Source: Macrothele yani | Lineage: Eukaryota; Arthropoda; Arachnida; Araneae; Macrothelidae | DNA length: 64,000 bases | Direction of reading: 5' to 3' | Assembly: GCA_039090855.1 (NCBI GenBank) | Contig: CM076999.1 | Span: 113,335,072 to 113,399,071, forward strand | Shown here: piece after piece, positions 1-11,582 of the stretch | How the letters are laid out: the number at the start of each line of letters is the position of its first letter | How positions within the stretch are numbered: position 1 is the stretch's first letter | Made by a program: the position numbers and the translations under genes | Notes under the pieces: model-generated | Databases searched by the model: none | What the model was told of the DNA's origin: nothing | Seen by the model: the letters and a program-made list of their open reading frames with translations, nothing else

Positions 1-750
1 GTGTGACCTGGGTATTATCCAGTTGCAGCAACACCCACTTCCTATTAATGAACGCTATGTATCATTGGCGCAGAGCATAATGGACCGCTGCGGAAGCGTG
101 GCATGGAGTGTTATCTACTTAGAGAAACTCCCGCTTTCGGTTGATGAGTGCTGGGTATTATTGGCCTCTCTGGAGATTGGCTTGAGGCATTACCCACTTG
201 AAGCAACTCCACTTCCCATTGATGAACACTGGGAATCATTGGCTCAGAGCATCATGGACCACTCTGGAGGTATGAGTTGCGGAATTATCCTTGTATGCAA
301 ACATTATCTCTTGCAGCAACGTCCGCTTCTTATTGATGATCGCTGGGTTTCATTGGTGCAGAGCATCATAGACCCCTGTGGAGGTGTGACTTGGGTCATT
401 ATCCACTTGAAGACACGACCGCTTCCTATTGATGAGCGCTGGGTATCACTGGTGCACGACATCATGGACCATTGTGGTGATGTGACTTGGTTTATTAACC
501 ACTTGTAGAGACACCCCCTTCCTATTGATGGGCGCTGGGTATCATTAGCACATGAACCACTCTGGAGGCGTGACTTGCGGTTGTATCCAATTGAATCTAC
601 GCCCGCTTCTTATGACCACTGGGTATCATTGGCGCAAGAGCATCGTGGGCCACTTTAGTCGTGTTATTTGCGGTATTATCCATTTGCAGCTCCGCTCCGC
701 CCTCATCCTATTAATGAGCTCTAGGTATGTTTGACACAAAGTACCATTGG
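1..750. repeat. Degenerate 96-bp tandem repeat
   Basis: About eight diverged copies of a 96-bp unit. The recurring core (TATTGATGAGCGCTGGGTAT and variants) is spaced exactly 96 bases at 329, 425 and 521. Because 96 is a multiple of three, the array keeps a 161-codon frame open at 23-508 with a 32-residue repeat, but the frame breaks in the later units and has no recognisable domain. I read it as a decaying minisatellite that begins left of the window, not as a gene. Confidence 0.75.
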
Positions 751-1033
751 TCCGCGTCAGTTGTTCGGTAGAGATTTCCGTTCACCTAGCACGAGTTTCC
801 AGTGCACAGGACCCTCAGAATGAGATGAAATGCACACCATGACTTCCCTCCACAACTATTCTTTATATCAGTTGTAATACTTGTTTGAGTGGTGTGGAAA
901 ACTTAGAAATATCCGAATTTCGTCACCTGGGAAGATATGATGCCAAAACAAATCTAGCGGTAGATGTAATAGAAATCTGAGACAGAGTGAGAGATACGTA
1001 GTTCTTCCTGTTAGCTAGTCAGTGTATGGGAAA

Positions 1034-1400
1034 CTATTCGATGTAATCTGGAGAATAAACTAAGTTGGTGCAGGTGACAAACAACGGTGGATTGAGAAGA
1101 TTCCACCTCAACTGTCGATTGTCGTGTACTGGTATTAAAATTTGCTGTATCAGCTTCGACCTGGGTGTCAGTGTTGATTGTCGCTGGGTCTCCTGACGTC
1201 GTCTTCTCTTGAAGACTGGTGTCTCCAGCTTTGATACACCGGAACCATTTTCGTACGGTGCAGTAGTCTTCAGTTTCCTCGCTTTTAGCTGCACAAACTT
1301 CCCTCGCTCTAACTTCCGCGTTTAACCTTACTTTCGAATATTTCAATAGCAGTACCCGAAGTGCACGTTTATCGATCTCCAACTTCCTCTCATCTGATAT
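1034..1400 (-). mobile_element. mariner transposase N-terminal relic
   Basis: The minus strand encodes the bipartite helix-turn-helix region of a mariner transposase, including a VRKWFRCIKAGDTSLQEK segment equivalent to the conserved 'vrrWFakFrsGdfsLedk' block and a STVVCHLHQL segment equivalent to the second HTH helix. The catalytic domain is absent and the frame is degraded. This is a short dead fragment. Confidence 0.7.
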
Positions 1401-1642
1401 CGCAATGCAGACAATGCACGTCGAAGTACGAAACGGACTATGGCTCGCGTTTGAGCAGGAACGGAAGCCCAATATTAAATTAAGCTCAAAATGGGACGAA
1501 TTTTGGACTTACCCTGGTAATTGCTAGAAGCTGTGAAGTACTTTTGGATGAATGCTACGAATACGTCTGATAATTACGGCTTTCAGAACGTTCGTTATCT
1601 AATTAGCGATGCACAGTTTAGTGAGATATAACTATTGCATGT

Positions 1643-1800
1643 GGAACAACCATGACCTGCAGGATAAAATGTCAACATTATAGAATAGACTTCGTCGGCA
1701 ACGATGTTCAGATAATCCTTGATGGACACCGTACATACCGCAAATATCAGGGGACCTGTTTCGTACTAAAATAACGGGAGACCGCCTCCTGAAATGGAAG
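1643..1800 (-). mobile_element. Tc1-like transposase fragment
   Basis: Read on the minus strand across a frame change, this stretch gives a GGG motif, then ETGPL, then YLNIVADEVYSIML and FYPAGHG. These match in order the middle of Tc1-family transposases (the GGGsvmvWG block through YLNIVADqVhPfm and the YPaGdG block that precedes the second catalytic Asp). Flanking parts of the protein are not recognisable. The call rests on motif order only. Confidence 0.5.
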
Positions 1801-2620
1801 TTGTGGTAACAAGGCAAGCTCGGTCTATTGCTTCGTGGAGCTCACGTCAAACTCCCAACATACAGTCGGTACAGATCAAGGCGTACCGAAATTCTTCAAA
1901 CCACGTGACTTTTGCCCAGTATTCGGTCTCTGTTCCTGACACCACTGTAGAGGAACTTTCTGAGTGTTCGCAAAATTCAGTGGTTTCCGTATAGAAATGC
2001 GACTGCCAATACCGTTCCTCTTCGATTTCCTGCTCATAGTTCGCTGAGATATATTCGGAAACAACCTTCATTAAATGCTTCAGTTGATTGCTACTCACAG
2101 GAAGTCCTATTTCTCCGTACAAGTCTTCTCAGACGAGAGCGACCTTGATTCTGACAGACTGCTGTCGCGGCAGAGTTTACGCCTCTTAGACAAGCAGTGC
2201 GGGTTATCTTCGCACTGATTCGAGACCGGTAATTTTCTAATACAGACAACTTTGAAATCCACCGGGAGATGCAGCGAAGTCTCGCGGCGAAGATGGCGAT
2301 TAGGAAGATGGCGGCAACTACCTTTGCTGACGACCGCTGACTCTCGGACCTCTAAAGTGCCCGTGGGCAAATAGCGTGTGTAACAGTAACCAAGAAAATA
2401 CAGCCGAGATGGGGTCCATTTTTCTCTTTTAAACATAGCACAAAGTGGTATAATACTTTAGTACCGAAGGCAGCGGGTACCATCAAATGCATGCTTTTTG
2501 ATTATGAAAACCTTAAGTGGAAAAGTAACTATTAGAGGTATGCAAAAGTTTCTGACGTCCCTGCTAGCGGGCGCTGTAGGGGTCTAACCGGCAGGCGACC
2601 CGTGCTGTCAGTTCGTACAT
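1801..2620. other. Unassigned intergenic or intronic sequence
   Basis: No gene is recognised. Two minus-strand frames of 91 and 109 codons (1847-2122 and 2107-2436) are open, but their translations show no known domain, and splice or start context is not convincing. The stretch lies upstream of the first visible GMC exon and may be part of that gene's intron. Confidence 0.4.
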
Positions 2621-2629
2621 GAACCAAGC

Positions 2630-3375
2630 ATGGCGGTTCATTTGCGGTACTGTTTGTTATTTATGTTTAATTTAGGGAAAAGTGCGAGAGAAGCATACGG
2701 TTCAATGTGTCAGGCGTATGGCGAAACGGTTATGGGTGAGCGGACGTGTCGAGAATGGTTTGCCAGGTTTAAGAAAGGTGATCTAAGCTTGGAAGACAAG
2801 CCACGCGCAGGTAGACCGCAGGAACTCGCAGACGAGGAGCTAAGATCGCTGTTGCAAGAGAATGCCACACAATCGATCACGCAACTGGCGAAACGTTTGA
2901 AAGTGGCTCGATCGAAGGTTTTACGGCGTCTACAGGACTTGGGGAAGATCCAGAAGATTGGTAAGTGGGTTCCGCATATTTTAACGGAGCGTAATATTGG
3001 TCAACGATTGGGCACCTGCATGTCGTTGCCGAAGAGGTTTCAAGGGAAGAATTTCTTGTGGAAGGTTGTCACCTGGGATGAAAACTGGGTCTACTGTGAT
3101 GGTCCCGTACGCAAGCAATCTTGGGTCGAACCAGGCCAGCCATGAACATCCTATACAAAACAAGATATCCATGCTGTTGATTTTAAGATATCCATATCCA
3201 TACTGTTGTAACCGTGCGAAACAATCACTGCACAACGATATAGCGATCAGTTGATGAAACTGAACGCCGCAATCGAGCAAAAACGCCCATGGACAGGTAA
3301 TGGACGCCGTCCAGTCATCCTGTTACACGATAATGCCAGACCACATGTCGGTACCACCACGAAATCAACCTTTTA
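2630..3375 (+). mobile_element. Truncated mariner transposase pseudogene
   Basis: The first 171 codons (2630-3145) are open and contain the mariner HTH region (TCREWFARFKKGDLSLEDKP, then GRPQ) and the first catalytic block VTWDENWVYCD. After 3145 the frame is lost, an internal segment is missing, and a second frame (about 3190-3375) resumes with a stop and then QRYSDQLMKLN and LLHDNARPHV, which carries the second catalytic Asp. The region with the third catalytic residue is absent. The element is therefore dead. It lies just upstream of the first visible GMC exon, on the same strand. Confidence 0.85.
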
Positions 3376-3476
3376 ATACGTAGTAACTTATACTATCTAA
3401 AAAAATGTTATTGTTATTGTAGAGATAATTATCGTTATTGTTGTGTTATACCAAACATACGTTCTTTGCTTTGCAG

Positions 3477-3654
3477 GATTATGAGAAATATTACGGGCCA
3501 TACAAAAACAATACGAATATCCTTTGCGCTGTGTTTCTCACGCAACCTAGGAGCCGGGGCTACCTAACCATTAGGTCAACCAATCCTTACGACAGGCCAG
3601 TGTTTGATCCCAACTTCTTACAAGATCCAAGAGACGTAAAACTCATGGTTACAG
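3477..3654 (+). CDS. GMC oxidoreductase, internal exon
   Basis: The exon begins after TTGCTTTGCAG with the codon GAT and ends at ACAG|GTGAGA, so it enters in phase 0 and leaves in phase 1. It encodes about 59 residues with the hallmark stretch of the GMC C-terminal domain: a block ending QPRSRGYLTIRS, then the 'dP.d.P.fDPNfl.dp.Dvk.l' pattern (YDRPVFDPNFLQDPRDVKLM). This strand order is the substrate-binding beta sheet of the family. Earlier exons are not in the window. It sits 100 bases downstream of a mariner relic. Confidence 0.85.
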
Positions 3655-3834
3655 GTGAGATGCATTTTCATCGTGTTACCATCGTAATATGTCAAATGAC
3701 TAAAGGAATGTTCAGCGTTATATTCCTCATGGCATAGCGTGTGTCTAGTTGATGTTCGTTCAAGCTGATACTACTGCATTTTGCTAAATAAGAGTTGATT
3801 CGTTTGTGCCGGACAAAGGATTGATATAGATAAC

Positions 3835-6760
3835 TACACCGATCAGCCGTTACATTATGACCACCTACCTAATAAGCTGTAGGATCCCATTTAGCTTGCA
3901 AAACAGCGGCCACTCGGTGAGGCATCGATTCCATGAGGCGGCGATGCGTATCCTGGGGTATCTGGTACCATAAGGTCAACAGAAGGACCTCCATTTCCCA
4001 TACATTTCGGAATGGTGGTGATGTAGCATGAAACCACTTTTCCAAGTCGAACCACAAATGTTCGATTGGGTTCATGTCAGGTGAATTTGGAGGCCAGAGC
4101 ATTAACAGAAAGTTACCAGTATGTTCCTTGAACCACTCCTTGACGATTCTGGCAGTGACGCATTATCCTGTTGGTAATGGCCATCACCAGCAGGGAACAG
4201 AGTTGCCCTGAATGGGTGAACTTGGTCCACAACGATGTTTAGACAGCTTATTTGGAAGCCAGGTCATTAACAGAAAGTTGCCAGCATGTTCCTCGAACCA
4301 CTCCTTGACGATTCTGGCAGTGACGCATTATCCTGTTGGTAATGGCCATCACCAACAGGGAACACAGTTGCCATGAATGGGTGAACTTGGTCCACAACGA
4401 TGTTCCGACACCTTATTTGGAAGCCAAGTCATTAACAGAAAGTTACCAGCATGTTCCTCGAATCACTCCTTGACGATTCTGGCAGTGACGCATTATCCTG
4501 TTGGTAATGGCCATCACCAACAGGGAACACAGTTGCCATGAATGGGTGAACTTGGTCTACAACGATGTTTAGACACCTTATTTGGAAGCCAGGTCATTAA
4601 CAGAAAGTTGCCAGCATGTTCCTCGAACCACTCTTTGACGATTCTGGCAGTGACGCATTATCCTGTTGGTAATGGCCATCACCAACAGGGAACACAGTTG
4701 CCATGAATGGGTGAACTTGGTCCACAACGATGTTCCGACACCTTATTTGGAAGCCAGGGCATTAACAGAAAGTCACCAGCATGTTTCTCGAACCACTCCT
4801 TGACGATTCCGGCCGTGACTCGTTATCCTGTTGGTAATGGCCATCACCAGCAGGGACCACAGTTGCCATGAATGGGTGAACTTGGTCCACAACGATGTTT
4901 AGACACCTTATTTGGAAGCCAGGTCATTAACAGAAAGTTGCCAGCATGTTCCTCGAACCACTCTTTGACGATTCTGGCAGTGACGCATTATCCTGTTGGT
5001 AATGGCCATCACCAGCAGGGAACAGAGTTGCCATGAATGGGTGAACTTGGTCCACAACGATGTTCCGACACCTTATTTGGAAGCCAAGTCATTAACAGAA
5101 AGTTACCAGCATGTTCCTCGAACCACTCCTTGACGATTCTGGCAGTGACGCATTATCCTGTTGGTAATGGCCATCACCAACAGGGAACACAGTTGCCATT
5201 AATGGGTGAACTTGGTCCACAACGATGTTTAGACACCTTATTTGGAAGCCAAGTCATTAACAGAAAGTTACCAGCATGTTCCTCGAACCACTCTTTGACG
5301 GTTCTGGCAGTGGCGCATTATCCTGTTGGTAATGGCCATCACCAGCAGGGAACAGAGTTGCCATGAATGGGTGAACTTGGTCCACAACGATGTTTAGACA
5401 GCTTATTTGGAAGCCAGGTCATTAACAGAAAGTTGCCAGCATGTTCCTCGAACCACTCCTTGACGATTCTGGCAGTGACGCATTATCCTGTTGGTAATGA
5501 CCATCACCAACAGGGAACACAGTTGCCATGAATGGGTGAACTTGGTCCACAACGATGTTCCGACACCTTATTTGGAAGCCAAGTCATTAACAGAAAGTTA
5601 CCAGCATGTTCCTCGAACCACTCCTTGACGATTCTGGCAGTGACGCATTATCCTGTTGGTAATGGCCATCACCAACAGGGAACACAGTTGCCATGAATGG
5701 GTGAACTTGGTCTACAACGATGTTTAGACACCTTATTTGGAAGCCAGGTCATTAACAGAAAGTTGCCAGCATGTTCCTCGAACCACTCTTTGACGATTCT
5801 GGCAGTGACGCATTATCCTGTTGGTAATGGCCATCACCAACAGGGAACACAGTTGCCATGAATGGGTGAACTTGGTCCACAACGATGTTCAGACACCTTA
5901 TTTGGAAGCCAGGGCATTAACAGAAAGTCACCAGCATGTTTCTCGAACCACTCCTTGACGATTCCGGCCGTGACTCGTTATCCTGTTGGTAATGGCCATC
6001 ACCAGCAGGGACCACAGTTGCCATGAATGGGTGAACTTGGTCCACAACGATGTTTAGACACCTTATTTGGAAGCCAGGTCATTAACAGAAAGTTGCCAGC
6101 ATGTTCCTCGAACCACTCTTTGACGATTCTGGCAGTGACGCATTATCCTGTTGGTAATGGCCATCACCAACAGGGAACACAGTTGCCATGAATGGGTGAA
6201 CTTGGTCCACAACGATGTTTAGATACATGAAAGCTGTCATGGATGGTGCTATTGGGATAATGGAGCCTAAAGTGTCCCAAGAAAACATCTCCCACAACAT
6301 AAAACCGCCGCCGCCGGCATTTTTTGCCCAACAATGCATTCAGGTGCTATAGCCTCCGTTGGTAATCGGCGTATCCTCGCTCGGCTGCCTACGTGATGTA
6401 CTAGGAATCTTGATTCGTCAGACAAGGCCACTTTCTTCCAATCTTCCACGGTCCAATCTCGATGATCTTGAGCCCATTTCATGCGTTGTTGGTAATGACG
6501 TGCAGTGAGCATGGGGACCCGGCTGGGTCTTCGGCTACACAGGCCCATGCGCAGAAGGCTGCGACGAACAGTGTGCTTTGACACATTACTCTGATCAACA
6601 CTGTTGTAGCTGCGGGTGATTTGTCGCACTGTGGCACTGCGGTCGATGTGAGCAATACAAGAGATTCTCCACTCGCCTCTGGGATCAATTAGCTGCAGAC
6701 GACACATGGCTTGTTGACGTTTTTGTCGTTTGGCCATCTGCGCACCATTTTTGATACGTA
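3835..6760 (-). mobile_element. Tc1-like element with internally amplified transposase segment
   Basis: The minus strand carries a Tc1 transposase in pieces. The N-terminal HTH and first catalytic block lie at 6267-6737 (TVRRSLLRMG, then ALSDESRFLVHH). The GGGGFMLWEMFSW, YLNIVVDQVHPFM and YQQDNAS blocks lie at 6082-6339. The C-terminal block SPDMNPIEHLW, with the third catalytic Glu, is at 3869-4102. The left terminal repeat begins with TA at 3835 (ACCGATCAGCCGTTACATTA). Between the C-terminal piece and the rest, about 2 kb of 165-bp tandem repeat is inserted. A partial match to the inverted terminus occurs at 8009-8029, so the original right end may be there. Not functional. Confidence 0.85.
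4100..6222. repeat. 165-bp tandem array derived from Tc1 transposase
   Basis: The motif CATTAACAGAAAG recurs at 4100, 4265, 4430, 4595, 4760, 4925, 5090, 5255, 5420, 5585, 5750, 5915 and 6080, that is 13 starts spaced exactly 165 bases. On the minus strand each unit is a piece of the host Tc1 transposase from YLNIVVDQVHP through the QQDNA block to the region before SPDMNP. There is also a higher-order period of seven units (1155 bases): marker variants such as GATTCCGGCCGTGACTCG in the 4760 unit recur in the 5915 unit, and the CTCTTTGACG variant of the 4925 unit recurs at 6080. Confidence 0.95.
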
Positions 6761-6779
6761 CTCACTACAGCGGCATGTG

Positions 6780-8008
6780 AACAACGCACGTGTGGATGTG
6801 TCTCGGGTGATGTATTTTTTTATGTAATAAAAATAGCAGGAGGCTGTGCATTGCATCTCGCACTGCTCATCGCGTGCAATGTTTATGAAGGACTGGCAGG
6901 CGCTTCCGATGGAAGACAAACCGGAATGTATCAGTCGGTTCAGTTGGGACTGGTAATGCTGCCACCAGAGGTACTCGACAAACTAAGTGAAGAATATCTC
7001 ATTTTACACCATTCCACATAGATTACCTATGTACATTGAAATTTATTTACACACAATGCATCAGGGTGCACAACGATTTTCATCTCTTGACTAATTCCGT
7101 TCACGCGTTAAAACGTACAGTGATCACTCCTCCAGGTCTATGTAGAGTACAGTTTTTCTTATAATCGAGCAGTCAGAGTTCGGTTGACACTGTCCGTCCT
7201 CCCCTTTCGGTCCAGAGTAGTCACAGAAAATGAATGACACAAATTAGATGGAATAGTTGACCTCTCTCTGGTATATCACGTGGTGCACTCAGCCAGATAT
7301 TTGCACTTCGAGAGACACAGTTACCAGGGTTATTATGCTCCTCTTGAACCGCAGTTCAGGTCTCCTACTTCTGTAGTAACCGCAGTTACTGTTTCGAACT
7401 TAGTGACCCTTGTCACTATTTGCTCTAAATTCTGATGACCTCGGCCATCAGGGTGCCATTGACTTCATTCTTTCTCCACGACAGTTACCCGAGAATGCCC
7501 CGAATTCCCGCTCTTTCTGCAACTCTCTCTCTCTCTCTCCACGCGAACATCTCTACAGCTTTGGGCCAATCAGAGCAGCGCATTCCTGCAGGACGCTTGC
7601 CTCTGACTCCATAACTCTTACACAACTGTCATCTCTCTCCGCTGAAGACACGCCCTTCTTCTTCGATGCAGTAGCTTCGCGACCACGACCTACCTGCCGA
7701 ATAACCCAACATGGTTTCCACCCGTCCATTTCCAAATTTCCAACCAACTCATTTTCTACTGAAATCTGATTTGGGACGTGGGTGTGCTTCCCACATCGCC
7801 ACAGCACGTTTCCGAGATCGTAGTTCCGAGGCCTCGAGCCTTCACAATTTTTCGTTTATCAAACTCCGATAAATCAGCAGCTTTTTCTATTCTGACTCCG
7901 AACACTCTACTAACCGAAATGCGATTCTCGGGTTGTATATATACTGCTCTGTGAACATCATCTGCGCCACCGTTCGGTCTCCCGGCGCACTCAATTCTCT
8001 AGGCTGGT
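6780..8008. other. Intronic stretch without recognised gene
   Basis: This lies inside GMC intron 1. I see no transposase or conserved coding motif. A 119-codon frame (7410-7769, +) is in C/T-rich sequence with a CTCTCTCTCTCTC run at about 7525 and has no domain. It may be filler inserted in, or flanking, the 3835-6760 Tc1 element. Confidence 0.4.
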
Positions 8009-8029
8009 GGTGGTCATAATGTAATGGCT
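8009..8029. repeat. Possible distal inverted terminus of the Tc1 element
   Basis: GGTGGTCATAATGTAATGGC is the reverse complement, with one mismatch, of the subterminal part of the left end at about 3849-3870. The outermost ten bases of the terminus are not matched, so the end is damaged, or belongs to another copy of the family. Confidence 0.45.
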
Positions 8030-8099
8030 CACCACGTTCGTATTCTGGCTAATGTGATCTCCCTGTGCTGAAGTGCCATTGACGAGAATATATTCTATA

Positions 8100-8743
8100 T
8101 GCAGGTCGTTCAAAAAAGTAACGGGACTGACATCATAACGCAAAACAAACTCATGCTGAAAAATGCAGCTGCCGGTGTTGAACAACTTGCAATGTCAGTC
8201 ACGTGACGACGCGTCGTTACAGCGCTCCGCTAGTTCATTCTTGTAGTAGACCGCTTAGAGTTTAGACGTGTTTCTGTTACCCAATATGGATTTAAAACTG
8301 GAGCAAAGAACAGCTATAAAATTTCACTTACGTTTGAATAAAACCGCCACAGAAACGCACAAAATGATTGAAACAGCCTATAAGGAAGATGCTTTGTCCT
8401 TTGTCCCGTGCAAGAGTGTTTAAGTGGCACAAGAAATCTGTGTATGGTGGAGAGTGTATAGAAGATGCCACACGCTCCAGTAGGGCTTCGACATCGACTA
8501 CGGAGGATAATGTCAATACCATCGAGGCACTATTGCAGGAAGACAATCGAATGACCATTGAGAAGGTTGCTCATGTAACGCAGATATCCGTTGGTTCCGT
8601 TGATGTCATTGTGAGAAACCGGTTGGGGTACAGGAAAGTCTCTGCAAAGTGTATTCGTCCGCTACTTGCTCACGTATCAACACAAGGCAAATCGTGTTAT
8701 CACTTGACGCGAATGAAAGTACCGGCTACGACGAAAGCCACCC
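8100..8743 (+). mobile_element. mariner fragment cut by SINE array
   Basis: The region starts with a terminal-repeat-like sequence (GGTCGTTCAAAAAAGTAACG), followed by a mariner transposase N-terminus starting at 8286: an LEQRTAIKFHLRLNKTATET segment, a frameshift near 8400, then FKWHKKSVYGGECIED and the second HTH. No catalytic triad is present because the sequence passes into the poly-T of a SINE array at 8744. It is the same broad family as the element at 11583-12896. Confidence 0.7.
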
Positions 8744-9818
8744 TTTTTTTTTTTTTTTTTGGTTGGGGGTTTAACGACCACCGTGAGCAACCTCAATGGG
8801 CAATAAGCAGTCGCCCGTCCCTAATTTAGGGCCACTGGCTCCAGAGAAGAGAGAGAGAGCCAGTGGCTTAAGACAAACACAACATCCATGCCTCACCGGG
8901 ATTCGAACCCGGACCCCTTTCGCCGGACGAATGGTCATAAGCCACACTTTTTTTTTTTTGATTGGAGGTTTAACGACCACCGTGAGCAACTCAATGGACA
9001 ATAAGCAGTCGCCCGTCCCTAATTTAGGGCCACTGGCTCCAGAGAAGAGAGAGAGCCAGTGGCTTAAGACAAACACAACATCCATGCTTCACCGGGATTC
9101 GAACCCGGATCCCTTCCGGACGAATGGTCATAAGACGCACTTTTTTTTCTGATTGGAGGTTTAACGACTACCGTGGGCAACTCAATGGGCTATAAGCAGT
9201 CACCTGTCCCTAATTTAGGGCCACTCACTCCAGAGAAGAGGGAGAGCCAGTGGCTTAAGACAAACACAACATCCATGCTTCACCGGGATTCGAACCCGGA
9301 TCCCTTCCGGACGAATGGTCATAAGACGCACTTTTTTCTGATTGGAGGTTTAACGACTACCGTGAGCAACTCAATTGGCTATAAGCAGTCACCTGTCCCT
9401 AATTTAGGGCCACTCACTCCAGAGAAGAGGGAGAGCCAGTGGCTTAAGACAAACACAACATCCATGCCTCACCGGGATTCGAACCCGGACCCCTTTCGCC
9501 GGACGAATGGTCATAAGCCACACTTTTTTTTTGATTGGAGGTTTAACGACCACCGTGAGCAACTCAATGGACAATAAGCAGTCGCCCGTCCCTAATTTAG
9601 GGCCACTGGCTCCAGAGAAGAGAGAGAGCCAGTGGCTTAAGACAAACACAACATCCATGCCTCACCGGGATTCGAACCCGGACCCCTTCCGGACGAATGG
9701 TCATAAGTCACACTTTTTGTTTTTTGATTGGAGGTTTAACGACCACCGTGAGAAACTCAATGGGCTATAAGCAGTCGCCCGTCCCTAATTTAGGCCACTG
9801 GTTCCAGAGAAGAGATCT
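8744..9818 (-). mobile_element. Tandem array of six 5'-truncated tRNA-derived SINE copies
   Basis: Six head-to-tail units, each starting with a poly-T run (8744, 8948, 9141, 9332, 9524 and 9714; 190-204 base spacing), followed by GATTGGAGGTTTAACGACCA and ending at GGACGAATGGTCATAAG. On the minus strand each reads as the body and B box (GGGTTCGAATCCCGG) of the SINE seen complete at 27690-27921, but with the A-box half of the tRNA head missing. The last unit is cut at 9818, where Tc1 sequence resumes. Open frames across the array reflect the repeats and are not genes. Confidence 0.85.
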
Positions 9819-10888
9819 CCGCTATCTTTGCGGAGATAGCAATACAAAGGAGTGTGAGATTGCAGGGTTGTGAATCCAGCTGTCTGATGGCTCGTTCAAC
9901 TTCATCCCACAAATTCACAATGGGGTTGAGATCTGGAGATTGTGGAAGCCACCTAAGCAAAGTAAACTCACCGGCATGTTCCTGAAACCAATCCTGTTCA
10001 ATACGAGCACTATGGCAGGACGCATTATCTTGTTGAAAGTAGCCATCGCCATTGGGATAAACCATCCACATGACAGGATGCACTTGGTCTGCAACGATGT
10101 TTAGATATGATGTGCCAGTCAGACACGAATTAAAGGGCACAAAGCATGCCAGGAAAACATTCCCCAAACCATAACGTTGCCTCCACCGGCTTTAAGGGTT
10201 GTAGCAATGCATTTGGGGTCCATGCTTTCGTGCTGTTTCCGCCAAATTCTCACTCAGCCATCGGCATGGTGCAACTGAAATCGTGATTCATTGGACCACA
10301 TAATATGCTTCCAATTATCGACTGTCCAATCCTTGTGCTCCTGTGCGAACTGGAGACGTTTTCTCTTGTTAACTACAGACAGCAAAGGTGCTCGAACAGG
10401 CCTTCGGCTGCCATATCCCATCCGATGCAGTGTACGGCGAACAGTGCGTGCAGAGATCATTTCAGGAGATCCTTGATTAAGATGGTCTGTAATTTGCTGC
10501 GCTGTTGCCCTTCTGTTGTCTGTTACCAGTCTGGACACTCTCCGTTCCGCCCGAGCAGTCACTAGTCGATGACGACCACACGTTGCACGTAGAGACCCAG
10601 TTTTTGGCTGACAGTCCAGTCTTTAAACACTTTAAAAACAGCTGCTCTGGAACATTTCACGAATGCGGCGGTTTCGGTGATACTCGCTCCTACAGTCATC
10701 CCACGTTGAAAGTCTGTGAAATCGCATTTTTTGCCCATCTCGTCACCCAAAAATACCTTCTACTACTGTCGCAAGCACTAAGCTTTCCCTTTTTATTCTA
10801 GCCTCGCCCTCTAGCGGCAACAGAGTGCAGCCATAGCTCAATTGCTTAAAACTGTTAGGTGGTCATAATAAAGTGGCCATTCAGTGTA
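9819..10888 (-). mobile_element. Tc1-like element, truncated at its transposase C-terminus
   Basis: The right end is intact: TGGTCATAATAAAGTGGCCA then TTCAGTG and TA at 10887-10888. The minus strand gives, in three frames, the N-terminal HTH (10562-10750), a second block with RRATAQQITDHLN, RTVRRTLHRMGYGSRRP and a WSNESRF motif in place of the usual SDESRF (10254-10562), and a third with YLNIVADQVHPVM, QQDNASCHSA and SPDLNPIVNLWDEVERA (9790-10167). In the last block the family third Glu (NPIEhlW) is Val, and the first Asp is Asn, so two of three catalytic residues are lost. The tail of the protein is replaced by SINE sequence. Confidence 0.85.
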
Positions 10889-11582
10889 TTATGCCCTTGT
10901 ATCGAAAGTACGTCCTGTTGGCCACAAATTTAAGGACATCAGAAATACCATGAATTTCGACTGGTGTACGCTGGCCCTGTGTGACAAGCTTTCTACATAC
11001 AATGTCATGAACATCATCGATAGGTACGTTAACATAAAGAAATTTTGCGTCAAGCGATGCAAGTTTGAAGGGTATATTACATTTCAGTGCTCTAAGGCGT
11101 TGTACAGCCTCAAGCAAGTTTCTAATCGAATAAAGGGAGCCATGCCTAAGTGGTTCTAGAAATTGGGATAGTAATTTTTCCAGAGGCCTTGTAGGGCTAA
11201 GAGCGCTGGATACAAGAGGTTGAGCGGGCATGTTCTGTTTATGCGTTTTAATTTTACCAAATAAGCAGGAAGTGTGTGCTCCGATGGAGATGCCATATTT
11301 GACGTTATACTATCTAGTAGCTAAATATTTTTCTTAGATTTGTTCAGTACTTTAATAGTAGCTGCTTGGGGACGTGCTGCAGTATTGTATGCGGAATTTT
11401 AGCTATTTCGTCAAGAATCTTTTTATCATAATCAGCACTATTATTAAGAATAACCATTTGATTTGCCTGATCGGCAGAAGCAATAGCTATGCCGGAATCA
11501 TTACGGATCAATCTAAGCTCTCGAAGTTTTTGATTGTTTGAATCCGAATTCAGATTACGATATGTTTACGTGCCAGATAATA
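10889..11582 (-). mobile_element. Penelope-like reverse transcriptase fragment
   Basis: The minus strand 11231-10881 encodes a piece of Penelope-like RT: PLVSSALSPTRPLEKLLSQF, a segment LASLDAKFLYVNVPIDD (the conserved 'sfDv.sLftNVPid' block with the first RT Asp), and a downstream piece. Further 5' (11340-11510) in another frame is SADQANQMVILNNSADYDKK, matching the 'ADKgn.tVil...dY' block that precedes it in the family. Frames are disrupted. It abuts a Tc1 end on the left and a mariner on the right. Confidence 0.65.

Noticed and set aside
23..508. A 161-residue repeat protein
   Set aside because: Frame follows the 96-bp tandem period and closes in later units; no domain, no start or splice context.
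5037..5366. A 109-codon gene in the 4.1-6.2 kb array
   Set aside because: Plus-strand shadow of the 165-bp repeat, whose sense strand is the minus-strand transposase.
7410..7769. A 119-codon gene in GMC intron 1
   Set aside because: Low-complexity C/T-rich sequence, no domain and no start or splice evidence.
8796..9770. Overlapping frames of 84-134 codons on both strands around 9 kb
   Set aside because: All are translations of the tandem SINE units.
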